In this document: positions 1-10,764 of the stretch, piece by piece
Layout: each line of letters opens with the position of its first letter
Position numbering within the stretch: position 1 is the stretch's first letter
Made by a program: the position numbers and the translations under genes
Notes under the pieces: generated by a model
What the model saw: the letters and a program-made list of their open reading frames with translations, nothing else
The model's database searches: none
What the model was told of the DNA's origin: nothing
Source of the DNA: CAVXDY01 sp963721335
Lineage (GTDB): Bacteria; Actinomycetota; Thermoleophilia; Miltoncostaeales; Miltoncostaeaceae
Length of the DNA: 64,000 nt
NCBI GenBank assembly: GCA_963721335.1
Contig: CAVRIV010000008.1
Span: forward strand, 620,001-684,000
Reading direction: 5' to 3'

Positions 1-839
1 GGGAGCATCGGGCCCACCACCCGCGCCGCCCGGTCGAGGGCGGCCGCATGGCACTCGAAGGCCCGCGGACCACCCACCAGGGCGGCCCGGAGGGTCTCGG
101 CCGAGGGGCGCGCCGAGACCAGGGCCACCGGGCCGGCCGAGGCCTGAACGGCCGCCGCGCCCCCCACGACGGCGGCCGTGGCCGAGAGCGGCGCGAGGCC
201 GCCGGGCGCCTGCACCTGCACCTCCACGGGCAGCCCGGTCGCGGCCGCCACCTGCTGCACCAGCGACCCCAGGGCGGCCGGGGCCAGGTGCCCGGCGCCG
301 TCCGAGACGCAGATCGCCGTGGCCCCGGGGAGGGCGGCGATCTCGCGCGCCTCCTGCAGCCACAGCGGGTCGCCGTCCGGCGGGGCGGGCCCGACGATCA
401 GGGTGGGGACGAAGTCGGCCGCCGCCTCCTCGCAGGCGCGGGCGACGGGCTCGAGGTGCGCCGGGTCGTTGAGCGGGTCGGTCGCCCGCACGCGCGAGGC
501 CCCGCTCTCCACGGCGCAGAGCACGAAGCGCCGCACCACGTCGGCGGCGAGGGGGCGGTCGCCCCAGAGGTTGCGGGACCCGATCACCACGCCGACGGGC
601 GTGGTGCCGGTCTCGCGCAGCACCGCGCGGAGCCGGTCCCACGGGCTCTCGGAGCGGGCCTCGAGGGCCGCCCGCGCGCAGCGGGCGTCCAGCGCCTCGA
701 GGACGCGGGCGCCCACCTCGGAGAGGGCCGCCGCCGCGGCGGCGAGATCGTCGGTCCCCACGGCGGTGCCCCACGGGAACGGGGCGAGGTCGCGCAGGGT
801 CGCATCGACGTAGCCGACGGCCTCGGGTGGGGGCGTCAC
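1..839 (-). CDS. Degenerate carboxyltransferase-domain (HMGL/PycB-like) protein, 3' end beyond window
   Basis: 279 codons are visible; the gene continues off the left edge. It aligns along its length with the carboxyltransferase domain of pyruvate carboxylase subunit B and oxaloacetate decarboxylase alpha: VDATLRD near residue 11, SPWDRLR near 65, a TPVGVVI-GSRNL segment near 80, DPLND at 121-125, and a TIM-barrel-like repeat pattern. The metal-centre residues look lost. The normally carbamylated Lys of the KDMAG motif is Ser179 (VSDGAG), and the HxH metal pair is Gln208-Val-Gln210. Asp17 is kept. The GTG start at 839 has a good AAGGGAG ribosome site and lies 42 bases downstream of efp. Many bacteria have accB and accC after efp, so a structural or regulatory role beside a biotin-dependent carboxylase is possible, but this is inference. 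It is probably not an active carboxyltransferase. Confidence 0.72.
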   Translation of the reverse strand, partial: MTPPPEAVGYVDATLRDLAPFPWGTAVGTDDLAAAAAALSEVGARVLEALDARCARAALEARSESPWDRLRAVLRETGTTPVGVVIGSRNLWGDRPLAADVVRRFVLCAVESGASRVRATDPLNDPAHLEPVARACEEAAADFVPTLIVGPAPPDGDPLWLQEAREIAALPGATAICVSDGAGHLAPAALGSLVQQVAAATGLPVEVQVQAPGGLAPLSATAAVVGGAAAVQASAGPVALVSARPSAETLRAALVGGPRAFECHAAALDRAARVVGPML

Positions 840-881
840 GGATCTCCCTTCGCTGGTCCGGGCCAGGCTACCCGCCGCGCC

Positions 882-1436
<555 letters not shown>

Positions 1437-1446
1437 CCCTGCCCCC

Positions 1447-2541
1447 TCACTCGACGATCCTCAGGTCCTTCGGCGAGCGGGAGAGCACCTCGCACCCGTC
1501 CTCCGAGAGCACCACGAGGTCCTCGATGCGAACCCCGGCCTCGCCCTCGAGGTAGATGCCCGGCTCGATGGTGACGGCCATCCCCGCGCCCAGCGTCTCG
1601 GTGCCCTCCGGTCGCACGCCCGGCCGCTCGTGGATGCGGAGGCCCACGCCGTGCCCGAGCCCGTGGCCGAAGTGCTCACCGTAGCCCGCCTCGGCGATCC
1701 GCGACCGGGCCACCGCATCGAGCTCGGCCGCCGTGAGGCCGCCGCGGGCGGCGGCGACCGCCGCCTCCTCGGCGTCGAGGCAGACGCGGTAGATCTCCTC
1801 CAGGCGCGGCGGCAGCGGGCCGGTGGCCACCGTGCGCGTCATGTCGGAGCAGTAGCCGTCGACGATCGCTCCGAGGTCGATGATCACGAGCGTGTCCGGG
1901 GGGATCGGGTCGGGTCCCGGGACCCCGTGGGGACGCGCGCCGTTGGGTCCGGCCCCCACGATCGTGGCGAAGCTGGGCTCCTCGGCGCCCTCCTCGAGCA
2001 TCGCCCCGTAGAGGGCGAAGGCCACGTCGCGCTCGCTGCGCCCGACGATGCCCGCCTTCAGCACCCGCTCGAGCGCCCGGTCCACCACGCCGGCGGCCCG
2101 GCGCATCGCGTCGACCTCGCCGGGCTCCTTCACGAGCCGGAGGTCCTCGACGATCCCGCGCGTGGGCTCGACCACGATGCCGTCCATCCGCTCCATCAGC
2201 CGCTCGTGGCGCGCGAGGGTGAGGTTCTCGGCCTCGACCCCGATCCGTCCCCCCGCCGCGACCTCGGGCGCGCGCGCGGCGACGTCGGCCAGAAGATCGC
2301 GCGACCCGACCACGACCTCCACGCCGCTCACCTGCTCGCGGGCGCTCACGGCGTAGCGCGAGTCGGTGAGCAGGACTCCCCCCTGCCGCCCGACGATGGC
2401 GATGCCGTTGCTCCCGACGTAGCCCGTCAGGTAGCGGACGTTGGCGAGGTCGGTCACGATCAGGGCGTCGAGGCCGCGCGCCTCCAGGGCCTCCCGCAGC
2501 CGCTCTCGGCGGGCGCCCTCGGGTCGCGGGTCGGCGCTCAT
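1447..2541 (-). CDS. Xaa-Pro peptidase family protein (M24B)
   Basis: 364 residues. A creatinase-type N-terminal domain (ALIVTDLANVRYLTGY, about residues 20-35) is followed by a pita-bread metallopeptidase domain. The dinuclear metal ligands of the M24 family can be seen: Asp in VIIDLGAIVDGYCSDMTR, His in GHGLGHGVGLRIHERP, Glu in TIEPGIYLEG, and Glu in GVRIEDLVVL. The likely activity is removal of an N-terminal residue preceding proline, in the cytoplasm. The ATG start overlaps the aroQ stop as ATGA, so the genes are translationally coupled. The order aroQ-pepP-efp is widely conserved. PepP and PepQ types cannot be separated by reading alone. Confidence 0.93.
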   Translation of the reverse strand: MSADPRPEGARRERLREALEARGLDALIVTDLANVRYLTGYVGSNGIAIVGRQGGVLLTDSRYAVSAREQVSGVEVVVGSRDLLADVAARAPEVAAGGRIGVEAENLTLARHERLMERMDGIVVEPTRGIVEDLRLVKEPGEVDAMRRAAGVVDRALERVLKAGIVGRSERDVAFALYGAMLEEGAEEPSFATIVGAGPNGARPHGVPGPDPIPPDTLVIIDLGAIVDGYCSDMTRTVATGPLPPRLEEIYRVCLDAEEAAVAAARGGLTAAELDAVARSRIAEAGYGEHFGHGLGHGVGLRIHERPGVRPEGTETLGAGMAVTIEPGIYLEGEAGVRIEDLVVLSEDGCEVLSRSPKDLRIVE

Positions 2542-2984
2542 CGCAGGATCTCCGCGAGCCGGTCGAGGGCCTCGCGGTAGCCCTCGGGGCCCTTTCCCCA
2601 CACCGCCGCCGCGGCGATGTCCCGCACCACGGACTGGCGCCGGTGGGGCTCCCGGGCCTCGATGTCGGAGAGGTGCACCTCGATGAACGGGGCCCCCAGC
2701 AGCTCGAGGGCGTCCCGGATCGACCACTGGTAATGCGTCCACGCGCCCGGGTTCACGATGGCCCCGTCCACCGTGCCGGCCAGGCCGTGCACGTGCTCGA
2801 GGAAGGACCCCTCGTGGTTGGTCTGGAACGCCGCCACGGTCATGCCCCGCTCCTTCCCCCACTCGCGCACGCGCTGCTCGAGCTCGCCCAGGGTGAGGGT
2901 GCCGTAGTGCTGGGAGGGGCGACGCCCCAGCATGTTCAGGTTGGGCCCGTGCAGCAGGGCGATCCGCGCCGGCGGCCCGCTCAC
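2538..2984 (-). CDS. aroQ: Type II 3-dehydroquinate dehydratase
   Basis: 148 residues, normal for the small dodecameric type II enzyme. It converts 3-dehydroquinate to 3-dehydroshikimate, step three of the shikimate pathway. Diagnostic motifs are LLHGPNLNMLG at the N-terminus followed by the Tyr-Gly of the lid loop (QHYG), AFQTNHEGS, NPGAWTHYQW, and EVHLSDIEAREPHR. The GTG at 2984 was chosen because it overlaps the aroB stop as GTGA and begins just before LLHGPN. A longer upstream reading is only aroB sequence in another frame. Confidence 0.96.
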   Translation of the reverse strand: MSGPPARIALLHGPNLNMLGRRPSQHYGTLTLGELEQRVREWGKERGMTVAAFQTNHEGSFLEHVHGLAGTVDGAIVNPGAWTHYQWSIRDALELLGAPFIEVHLSDIEAREPHRRQSVVRDIAAAAVWGKGPEGYREALDRLAEILR

Positions 2985-4075
2985 GCGCGCAGCTCCTCGA
3001 CCGCGGCCGCGATCGCGTCCCACGACGGGCTCACGCGCAGGCGCACGTCGCCCGGCGCCGCGATCAGCACCATGTTCAGGGCGTCGGCGTCGGCCTTCTT
3101 GTCACGGGCCATCGTCTCCAGGATCGCCGACGTCGCCACGTCGGCGTCGAGGCGGGTGGGCAGGCCGTGCCGGGCGAGGATCTCCTCCACGCGCGGCCTC
3201 CAGGACGGGTCGAGGCCGACCGCGCCCTCCGAGAGCCTCAGCGCGGCGAGGAGGCCGAGCGAGATGGCCTCGCCGTGCCGGTAGCGGTAGCCCGCGGCGG
3301 CCTCGATGCCGTGCCCGACGGTGTGCCCGAGGTTGAGGGCGGCGCGGGGCCCCAGCTCGCGCTCGTCCACCGCCACCACGGCGAGCTTGTGATCGATGCA
3401 GCGCCGGATCAGGTCCACGAGCTCGGCGGGCGGGCCCGGCAGCGCGGGCCACGCGGCCACCCGCCCCAGCAGCTCCGGGCCGTCCAGGAGCCCGTACTTC
3501 ACGACCTCGGCGAAGCCGCAGGCCAGCTCGCGCGCCGACAGGGTGGCCAGCGCGTCGGTGTCCATCACCACCAGCTCGGGCTGCCAGATCGCGCCGACGT
3601 AGTTCTTGCCCTCCGGCAGGTTGACGCCCGTCTTGCCGCCGATGGCCGAGTCGACCATCGCCAGAAGGGTCGTGGGCACCTGGAGCAGACGCACGCCGCG
3701 GTGGTAGGAGGCGGCGACGAAGCCGACCAGATCCCCCACCACGCCGCCGCCGAGCGCGGCGACGGCGTCGGTGCGCCGCAGCCCGGCCTCGGCCGCCAGG
3801 CGGGTGAGGCGCTCCACCTGGGCCAGGCTCTTGGAGCCCTCGCCGGGCGGGACCGTGGTGCTGATGACCCGGAAGCCCCCGTCCTGCAGGGCCGCGCGCG
3901 CCCGCCGGGCGAGCCCCGCGATGTTGCCGTCGCTCACCAGCATCACGCCGGGCCCTGCCGCGCGGTCGGCCCAGAGATCGCCCAGGCGGTCGAGGACCCC
4001 CGGCCCGAGATGGATCGGGAAGCGGGCCTCGCCGATCTCCGCCCAGCGAGCCGGAGCGGCCAGCGGAGCCCTCAC
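2981..4075 (-). CDS. aroB: 3-dehydroquinate synthase
   Basis: 364 residues. It cyclises DAHP to 3-dehydroquinate using NAD and a divalent metal. Visible family motifs are GGGVVGDLVGFVAASY, VPTTLLAMVDSAIGGKTGVN (substrate and NAD loop), EVVKYGLL, and HTVGHGIEAA with a later HGEAIS (metal ligands). The GTG start at 4075 overlaps the aroK stop as GTGA, and the stop overlaps the aroQ start in the same way. The reading frame stays open further upstream, but that stretch lies inside aroK and has no family similarity. Confidence 0.96.
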   Translation of the reverse strand: MRAPLAAPARWAEIGEARFPIHLGPGVLDRLGDLWADRAAGPGVMLVSDGNIAGLARRARAALQDGGFRVISTTVPPGEGSKSLAQVERLTRLAAEAGLRRTDAVAALGGGVVGDLVGFVAASYHRGVRLLQVPTTLLAMVDSAIGGKTGVNLPEGKNYVGAIWQPELVVMDTDALATLSARELACGFAEVVKYGLLDGPELLGRVAAWPALPGPPAELVDLIRRCIDHKLAVVAVDERELGPRAALNLGHTVGHGIEAAAGYRYRHGEAISLGLLAALRLSEGAVGLDPSWRPRVEEILARHGLPTRLDADVATSAILETMARDKKADADALNMVLIAAPGDVRLRVSPSWDAIAAAVEELRA

Positions 4076-4587
4076 CGGGCCGCCTCCGCCGCGCCGCGCT
4101 GCGCCCACGCGGCCACCCGGGCGGCCACCTCCTCGGGCGGGCCGTCGGCGTCGACCTCCAGGTTGGCCACCTCGCGGTAGGCCTCCTCGCGGGACGCCGC
4201 CCGCCGCCCGAAGCGGTCGCGGTCGTCGGCCAGGGGCCGGTCCGAGTCCTTCACCCGCGCCCAGGCCACGTCCACGCTCGCCCGCAGCCAGACGACGTCG
4301 GCGGTGCGGGCCACCAGCGAGCGGGTGCGGGTGCTCTCCAGGGCGCCGCCGCCCAGGGCCATGACCCCCGGCTCGCCGGCCAGGAGCTCGCGGATGGCCG
4401 TCTCCTCGTGGCGCCGGAACCACAGCTCGCCGCGCCGGGAGAAGATCTCGGGGACCGGCATGCCGGCGCGCTCCGCGAGCTCGGAGTCCACGTCCACGAA
4501 CGGGCGCCGCAGCCGCGCCGCGACGCGCCGGCCGACCGTGGTCTTGCCGGCGCCCATGTAGCCGGTCAACAGGAGCCAGCGCGCCAC
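4072..4587 (-). CDS. aroK: Shikimate kinase
   Basis: 171 residues, the size of type I shikimate kinase. It phosphorylates the 3-hydroxyl of shikimate with ATP. The P-loop GYMGAGKTT is near residues 9-17. Next come FVDVDSELAERAG with the shikimate-binding Asp, the FR..E..AIREL segment, and the ALGGGAL loop. The lid region carries RPLADDRDRF. The GTG start lies one base after the aroC stop codon, so translation is probably coupled within the operon. Confidence 0.95.
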   Translation of the reverse strand: MARWLLLTGYMGAGKTTVGRRVAARLRRPFVDVDSELAERAGMPVPEIFSRRGELWFRRHEETAIRELLAGEPGVMALGGGALESTRTRSLVARTADVVWLRASVDVAWARVKDSDRPLADDRDRFGRRAASREEAYREVANLEVDADGPPEEVAARVAAWAQRGAAEAAR

Positions 4588-4588
4588 G

Positions 4589-5749
4589 TCAGCGGGAGAT
4601 CTCCGCGCGGTAGTGCGCGACGGCCGCGTCGAGGTGCCCCATGGAGTCGCCGCCGAACTTCTCGAGCAGCGCCTGCGCGAGCACGAACGCCACCGCGGCC
4701 TCGGCGATCACCGCCGCCGCCGGGACGGCGCAGATGTCCGACCGCTCCTTGAAGGCCTTCCGGGGCTCCTTGGTGGCCGTGTCCACCGAGGCGAGCGGCC
4801 GCGTGAGCGTGCTGATCGGCTTCATCACCGCCCGCACCACGAGGGGGCCGCCGTGCGTCATGCCGCCCTCGAGGCCGCCGGAGCGGTTGGTCCGCCGGAA
4901 GTAGCCCCGCTCCTCGGAGTGGAAGATCTCGTCGTGCGCCTCGCTGCCGGGGATCGTGCCGAGCGCGAAGCCGGCGCCCAGCTCGACGCCCTTGATGGCC
5001 TGGATGCCGAGCAGCGCCTGGCCGAGGCGGCCGTCGAGGCGTGCGTCGCCGCTCACGTGCGACCCGAGGCCGGGGAGCGGGTCGAAGGCCCACACCTCGA
5101 ACACGCCGCCGAGCGTGTCGTGGTTCTGCCCCGCGGCCTTGATGGCGGCCTTCATGCGCGCGGAGGCGGCCTCGTCGAGGCACCGGACCGGGCTCTCGTC
5201 GACGCCCTCGAAGTCCTCGAGCTGGAGGAGATCGTGCACGGGCGCGGGCTCCGGGCCGATGCGCACGACGTGGCTGCGGATCTGGGTGCCGTAGCGGCGC
5301 AGCAGCGCCTTGGCCACGCCGCCGGCCGCCACGCGGGCGGCGGTCTCGCGGGCGCTGGCCCGCTCCAGGATCGGCCGCAGGTCGTCGCTGCCGAACTTGA
5401 GCATGCCCGCGAGGTCCGCGTGCCCGGGGCGCGGGAGCGTGATCGGCTCCACCTCGCCCTCGGGCTCCCAGACCGCCATCCGGTCCGCCGACCAGTTGGG
5501 GAAGTCGAGGTTGGGGATCTCCATCGTGAGCGGGCTGCCGATGGTGAGGCCGTGCCGCAGGCCGCTCTTCACCTGCACGCGATCGCGCTCGATCTTCATC
5601 CGGCCGCCCCGGCCGTAGCCGAGCTGGCGGCGCGCCAGGTCGGCGTCGATGTCGTCGGGCGTCAGGGCGAGCCCGGCCGGGAGCCCCTCGACCACCGCGA
5701 AGAGCGCCGGGCCATGGGACTCCCCGGCTGTGCGGTAGGTCAGGGCCAC
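4589..5749 (-). CDS. aroC: Chorismate synthase
   Basis: 386 residues. It uses FMN to convert EPSP to chorismate, the last common step of aromatic synthesis. The N-terminus YRTAGESHGPALFAVVEG and the GRGGRM loop are diagnostic. Further conserved parts are the PRPGHADLAG segment and the SGGLEGGMTHGGPLVVR stretch. The GTG start at 5749 places the conserved N-terminus directly after the initiator. There is no Shine-Dalgarno sequence; a TAGACT hexamer sits 8 bases upstream, so the mRNA is leaderless or nearly so. This is the first gene of the shikimate operon. aroE is at 37678; aroA and the DAHP synthase gene are not in the window. Confidence 0.96.
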   Translation of the reverse strand: MALTYRTAGESHGPALFAVVEGLPAGLALTPDDIDADLARRQLGYGRGGRMKIERDRVQVKSGLRHGLTIGSPLTMEIPNLDFPNWSADRMAVWEPEGEVEPITLPRPGHADLAGMLKFGSDDLRPILERASARETAARVAAGGVAKALLRRYGTQIRSHVVRIGPEPAPVHDLLQLEDFEGVDESPVRCLDEAASARMKAAIKAAGQNHDTLGGVFEVWAFDPLPGLGSHVSGDARLDGRLGQALLGIQAIKGVELGAGFALGTIPGSEAHDEIFHSEERGYFRRTNRSGGLEGGMTHGGPLVVRAVMKPISTLTRPLASVDTATKEPRKAFKERSDICAVPAAAVIAEAAVAFVLAQALLEKFGGDSMGHLDAAVAHYRAEISR

Positions 5750-5757
5750 GACACCCG

Positions 5758-5763
5758 AGTCTA
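5758..5763 (-). promoter_or_regulatory. -10 element for the aroC operon
   Basis: TAGACT read on the minus strand, 8 bases before the aroC GTG. With a normal 6-7 base gap to the transcription start, the mRNA would begin one or two bases before the start codon. No clear -35 box was found. Confidence 0.5.
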
Positions 5764-5829
5764 GTCGGCCCCGGCCGTGGCAGTCTTCCCGCTGCGGCCG
5801 TTGAACGGCATGCGCGAGGAGGTGGGGCG

Positions 5830-6270
5830 GTGGGGCTTCTGAGCGGCGCACGGGAGACGCTGGCCACGCTGCGGCTGCTCAGCGGGCTGCGGAGCGACGC
5901 CGCGCGGCGCGGGCGGATCTCCTCCACCGCCGGGCCCGGGGCGCCCCCGCGGCCGACGGCGCGTCGTCCCGAGGACGACCCCGCCCTCTCGTCCGCCCTG
6001 GACCGCTGGCGCGAGCGATCCACCCATGGCGCCCCGTCGCCGCCGGTCTCCCTCACGGCTCGAGAGACCGCCGAGGCGATGCGTCACCTGGAGGAGCTGC
6101 GCCAGCGGATGTCGTCCGACCGGGCCGCCGTCGTCGCCGGCCACGCCGGCGCGGGCCGGGTGACGGTCCGGCGCCTGCGTCCCGAGGACGGCTACGTCTG
6201 GGAGATGCCCGGCGTCCGGGTGTTCGCGATCGTGGGCGTGCAGGCGTTCACCGTGGAGGACGAGGACTGA
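5830..6270 (+). CDS. Hypothetical protein, 146 residues
   Basis: I do not recognise the family. The N-terminal half is basic and rich in Pro, Arg and Ala and probably disordered. The middle (ETAEAMRHLEELRQRMSSD) should be helical. The C-terminal part (about 110-146) has alternating hydrophobic residues suggesting strands and ends EVEDED-like in acidic residues. There is no membrane segment or signal peptide. The GTG start has a strong GAGGAGG ribosome site 8 bases upstream, which favours a real gene. It is divergent from the aroC operon and precedes an MscS channel gene. An open frame on the opposite strand (5761-6144) has no recognisable content. Confidence 0.55.
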   Translation: MGLLSGARETLATLRLLSGLRSDAARRGRISSTAGPGAPPRPTARRPEDDPALSSALDRWRERSTHGAPSPPVSLTARETAEAMRHLEELRQRMSSDRAAVVAGHAGAGRVTVRRLRPEDGYVWEMPGVRVFAIVGVQAFTVEDED

Positions 6271-6302
6271 TCCTCGGGCCGTGAGCGGCCGGGAGCGCGT
6301 CT

Positions 6303-7142
6303 ATGATCGCCCCCGTGCCGTTCGCGCCCGCCGCACTCGGCCTTCCGGAATGGGCCGGCCGGCTCGGCCTGGTCGCCCTGATCCTGATCGGGACGGCTCT
6401 CCTGCTGTGGCTGGCCAACTGGCTCATGGCCCGTATGACCCGGCGCGCGGCCACGGCGCACGGGCCCCGGGCCCGCCAGCGCCAGACGGCGATCTCCGCG
6501 CTCGCCACCGGCATCCGCTACGCGATCCTGGTGGCTGCCGCCATCGCGGTGGCCGTCGCCCTGGCGGGGGGCGGCAACATCGGGGCCGTCGGCGGCGGGG
6601 CGCTCGTGGTCATCGTCATCGGGTTCGCCTCGCAGCGGCTCCTGTTCGACGTGATCGCCGGCTTCTTCATCCTCTTCGAGGACCAGTACGGCGTGGGCGA
6701 CGTGGTGCGCCTGGAGCCGAGCGGCTACACCGGCCGGGTCAACTCGCTGGGCCTGCGGACCACGGTGCTGGTGGGCCCCGGAGCCGAGCGGATGATCGTG
6801 CCCAACGGCCAGATCAACGCGGTCCGCCTCTACCCCGAGGGCCGGCGCCACTACCGGGTCGAGCTCCTCACCCCCGACCCCGACGCGATCGAGGCCATCC
6901 TGGCCGAGGTGGGCGGAGGCGTCGCCGGGGCCGGCGGCCCGTGGGAGGCCTGCCCCCGGATGGTCCGCCGGGAGAGGGACGGGGGCCTCACCCGCCTGAT
7001 CGCCATCGTGGACGCCGACGCGTTCCAGGACGAGAGCGCCACCCACTGGCTGGCCGACGCCGTGGCCCAGAAGGCCGGGGACCGGCTCGCCTCGCCGCCC
7101 CTGGTGACGCTGGACCGAGGCCGGGGGCCCGCCCCGGGCTGA
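6303..7142 (+). CDS. Mechanosensitive channel of the MscS family
   Basis: 279 residues. Three hydrophobic helices (about residues 18-40, 65-90 and 95-125) lead into the pore-helix region IGAVGGGALVVIVIGFASQ, then FILFEDQYGVGDVVRL, the classic MscS beta-domain entry. The segment GRVNSLGLRTTVL and a VPNGQI motif follow, with a short cytoplasmic C-terminus. It should open under membrane tension to release solutes during osmotic downshock. The ATG at 6303 has a GGGAG ribosome site 8 bases upstream. A TATGAT hexamer overlaps this start and lies 7 bases before a GTG at 6315, so a leaderless start four codons later is the alternative. Confidence 0.93.
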   Translation: MIAPVPFAPAALGLPEWAGRLGLVALILIGTALLLWLANWLMARMTRRAATAHGPRARQRQTAISALATGIRYAILVAAAIAVAVALAGGGNIGAVGGGALVVIVIGFASQRLLFDVIAGFFILFEDQYGVGDVVRLEPSGYTGRVNSLGLRTTVLVGPGAERMIVPNGQINAVRLYPEGRRHYRVELLTPDPDAIEAILAEVGGGVAGAGGPWEACPRMVRRERDGGLTRLIAIVDADAFQDESATHWLADAVAQKAGDRLASPPLVTLDRGRGPAPG

Positions 7143-7202
7143 CCGGGCGCGACCGGACGCGGGGACCGGGACGCGTGGTATCCCCTTCGGGATGGAGATG
7201 CG

Positions 7203-9035
<1,833 letters not shown>

Positions 9036-9038
9036 GCC

Positions 9039-9797
9039 TCACGCCAGCGCCCCGGCGTACCAGGCGAGCATCTGCGGCCCGGCCCAGAGCCCCACCAGCG
9101 CCCCGGCGGCCAGGAACGGCGCGAACGGGATGCCCAGGGACCGGGCCCGCGTCCCGAGGCGGAGGAGGAGGACGGCCCCGGCCAGCGCCCCGGCGGCGAA
9201 CGCCACCAGGAGCGCGGGGATGACGGCCAGGCCGAGCACGGCACCCAGGAGGGCCGCCAGCTTGACGTCGCCGAGCCCCATCCCCTCGGGGCGCGCGAGC
9301 CACAGCGCGAGGAGCACGGCCGCGCCGCCGGCGGCGCCGGCGAGGGGCACCCACCAGCGGACGGGATCGGCAGCCGCCGCGGCGACCGCCCCCGCCACGG
9401 CGGCGGGAGCGATGACGACGTCGGGGATCAGCCGGTGGCTCATGTCGACCGCGACCACCGGCACGAGGCTCACCCCGAGCACCGCCCCCGCGAGGCCGCT
9501 CCACCCGGCACCGAGCCCGAGGACGGCCGTGGCCGCGAGGAGCCCGCTCGCGAGCTCCATGGCCGGGTAGGCGGCCGGGATCCGCGACCGGCAGGCGCGG
9601 CAGCGCCCTCGGAGAACGAGGAACGAGATCAACGGGATCATCTCGACGGCCCGCAGCCGGCCTCGGCACACTCCGCACCGGGCCGTGCCGCGGACGAGCG
9701 GCTGCGAGCGGGGCCAGCGCCACGCGACCGCCGTCGACACGCCGCCGGCGCAGACCCCGAGGACGCCCGCCACGGCGGCCCAGGCGGCGGTGCTCAC
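9039..9797 (-). CDS. Prepilin peptidase (A24 family), stand-alone copy
   Basis: 252 residues of very hydrophobic sequence. It should cleave prepilin leaders at the inner membrane and N-methylate the new N-terminus. The N-terminal zinc-binding cytoplasmic loop is present as CGVCRGRL then CRACRSRI. The two aspartates of the A24 active site are in VAVDMSHRLIPD and GLGDVK. It resembles the copy at 32245 (shared RWWVP, GMGxGDVKL and PFAPFL-like segments), suggesting an old duplication. It is not beside pilus genes here and converges with the ABC exporter gene with 3 bases between stop codons. The GTG start at 9797 is a choice from several without a clear ribosome site. Confidence 0.9.
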   Translation of the reverse strand: MSTAAWAAVAGVLGVCAGGVSTAVAWRWPRSQPLVRGTARCGVCRGRLRAVEMIPLISFLVLRGRCRACRSRIPAAYPAMELASGLLAATAVLGLGAGWSGLAGAVLGVSLVPVVAVDMSHRLIPDVVIAPAAVAGAVAAAAADPVRWWVPLAGAAGGAAVLLALWLARPEGMGLGDVKLAALLGAVLGLAVIPALLVAFAAGALAGAVLLLRLGTRARSLGIPFAPFLAAGALVGLWAGPQMLAWYAGALA

Positions 9798-9924
9798 GGG
9801 GGCGGACGGTGGCGCGACGGCATCCCGGCCACCGTGGCAGGGCCCGGCCGACGCGCGGCACCGCGAATGCCGCGGCGCCCTCACGCCGGGGTGCCGGAGC
9901 ACGTCACGCCTCCCCGCCCGCGAC

Positions 9925-10728
9925 TCAGCCGGGTCGGCGCGCCACCCCGTAGAGCTTCACGAACGCGTACCGGAAGCCGTCCGGTCCCGACGCCCGCATG
10001 ACCGCCTCCGACACGCGGGCGGCGTGGGCCTCGGCCTCGGCCGGGTCGAGCGATGCCGACAGATGCCCCGCGACCGCGGCGATCCGGGCGAGGTACGCCT
10101 CGGGCGGGACCCGCCGCACGCGACGCTCCTCCCAGGCGTCCAGCACCTCCAGGCCCGCCTCCCGCATGTAGGACGCGAGCTCGTCCGCGTCGCGGTGGAT
10201 CTGGTCGAAGACCTCGACCCAGGACGCCGGCACCGGCGGCCGGATGGAGGAGAGCAGGAGGCGGAACTCCTCGTCGGTCCCGCGGCCCGAGGCGAGGATC
10301 CCCATGATCCCCCCCGGGCGCAGGCGCCGCGCCATGGCGCGGACGGCGGCCGGCTTCTCGGGGAACCAGTGGAAGGCCATCCCGCTGACGACGGCGTCGT
10401 ACGCGCCGTCCGGAACCGGCATCTCATGGACGCCCGCCACGTGGAGGTCGGCCTCGACACCGAGGCCGTCGAGCTTCTCGCGGAACCGCTCGAGCATCCC
10501 CTCGGACGGGTCGACGCCCGTCACCGACAGGGTGCCGAACCGCTCCACCATGGCCTGCGTGACGAACCCGGTGCCGCATCCCACGTCGAGCACGCGCTCG
10601 TACCGACCCGGCGGCAGCGACGCCACCAGGCGCTCGGCGCCCGCACTGTTGCGACGGAGCAGGTCGTCGTACTCGGCCGCGCTGCGGTCGAACCCCTGCC
10701 CGACGTCCGATCCATCGGCCATCGGCAT
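9925..10728 (-). CDS. Class I SAM-dependent methyltransferase
   Basis: 267 residues. The Rossmann motif I is clear (VLDVGCGTGFVT), followed by acidic motif II (VTGVDPSEGML) and the post-motif VVSGMAFHWFPEKPAAV typical of the methyltransferase 11 type. The C-terminal third is helical. The substrate is unknown. The ATG at 10728 is preceded by GAGGAGG with suitable spacing; a second ATG two codons later is less favoured. It is divergent from rnhA across 36 bases in which the two -10 hexamers overlap. Confidence 0.88.
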   Translation of the reverse strand: MPMADGSDVGQGFDRSAAEYDDLLRRNSAGAERLVASLPPGRYERVLDVGCGTGFVTQAMVERFGTLSVTGVDPSEGMLERFREKLDGLGVEADLHVAGVHEMPVPDGAYDAVVSGMAFHWFPEKPAAVRAMARRLRPGGIMGILASGRGTDEEFRLLLSSIRPPVPASWVEVFDQIHRDADELASYMREAGLEVLDAWEERRVRRVPPEAYLARIAAVAGHLSASLDPAEAEAHAARVSEAVMRASGPDGFRYAFVKLYGVARRPG

Positions 10729-10746
10729 TCCCCCCTCCTCGACGGC

Positions 10747-10753
10747 TAAGGTA
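10747..10753. promoter_or_regulatory. Overlapping divergent -10 elements between methyltransferase gene and rnhA
   Basis: The heptamer TAAGGTA reads TAAGGT on the plus strand (12 bases before the rnhA ATG) and TACCTT on the minus strand (upstream of the GAGGAGG ribosome site of the methyltransferase gene). The two -10 boxes share five base pairs, so the promoters would compete for polymerase. Confidence 0.4.
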
Positions 10754-10764
10754 GCAGCGAGCCC

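Noticed and set aside
6302..6317. TATGAT-N7-GTG as the leaderless start of the MscS gene
   Set aside because: The ATG at 6303 has a GGGAG site 8 bases upstream, so the ordinary start was kept. The alternative cannot be excluded.
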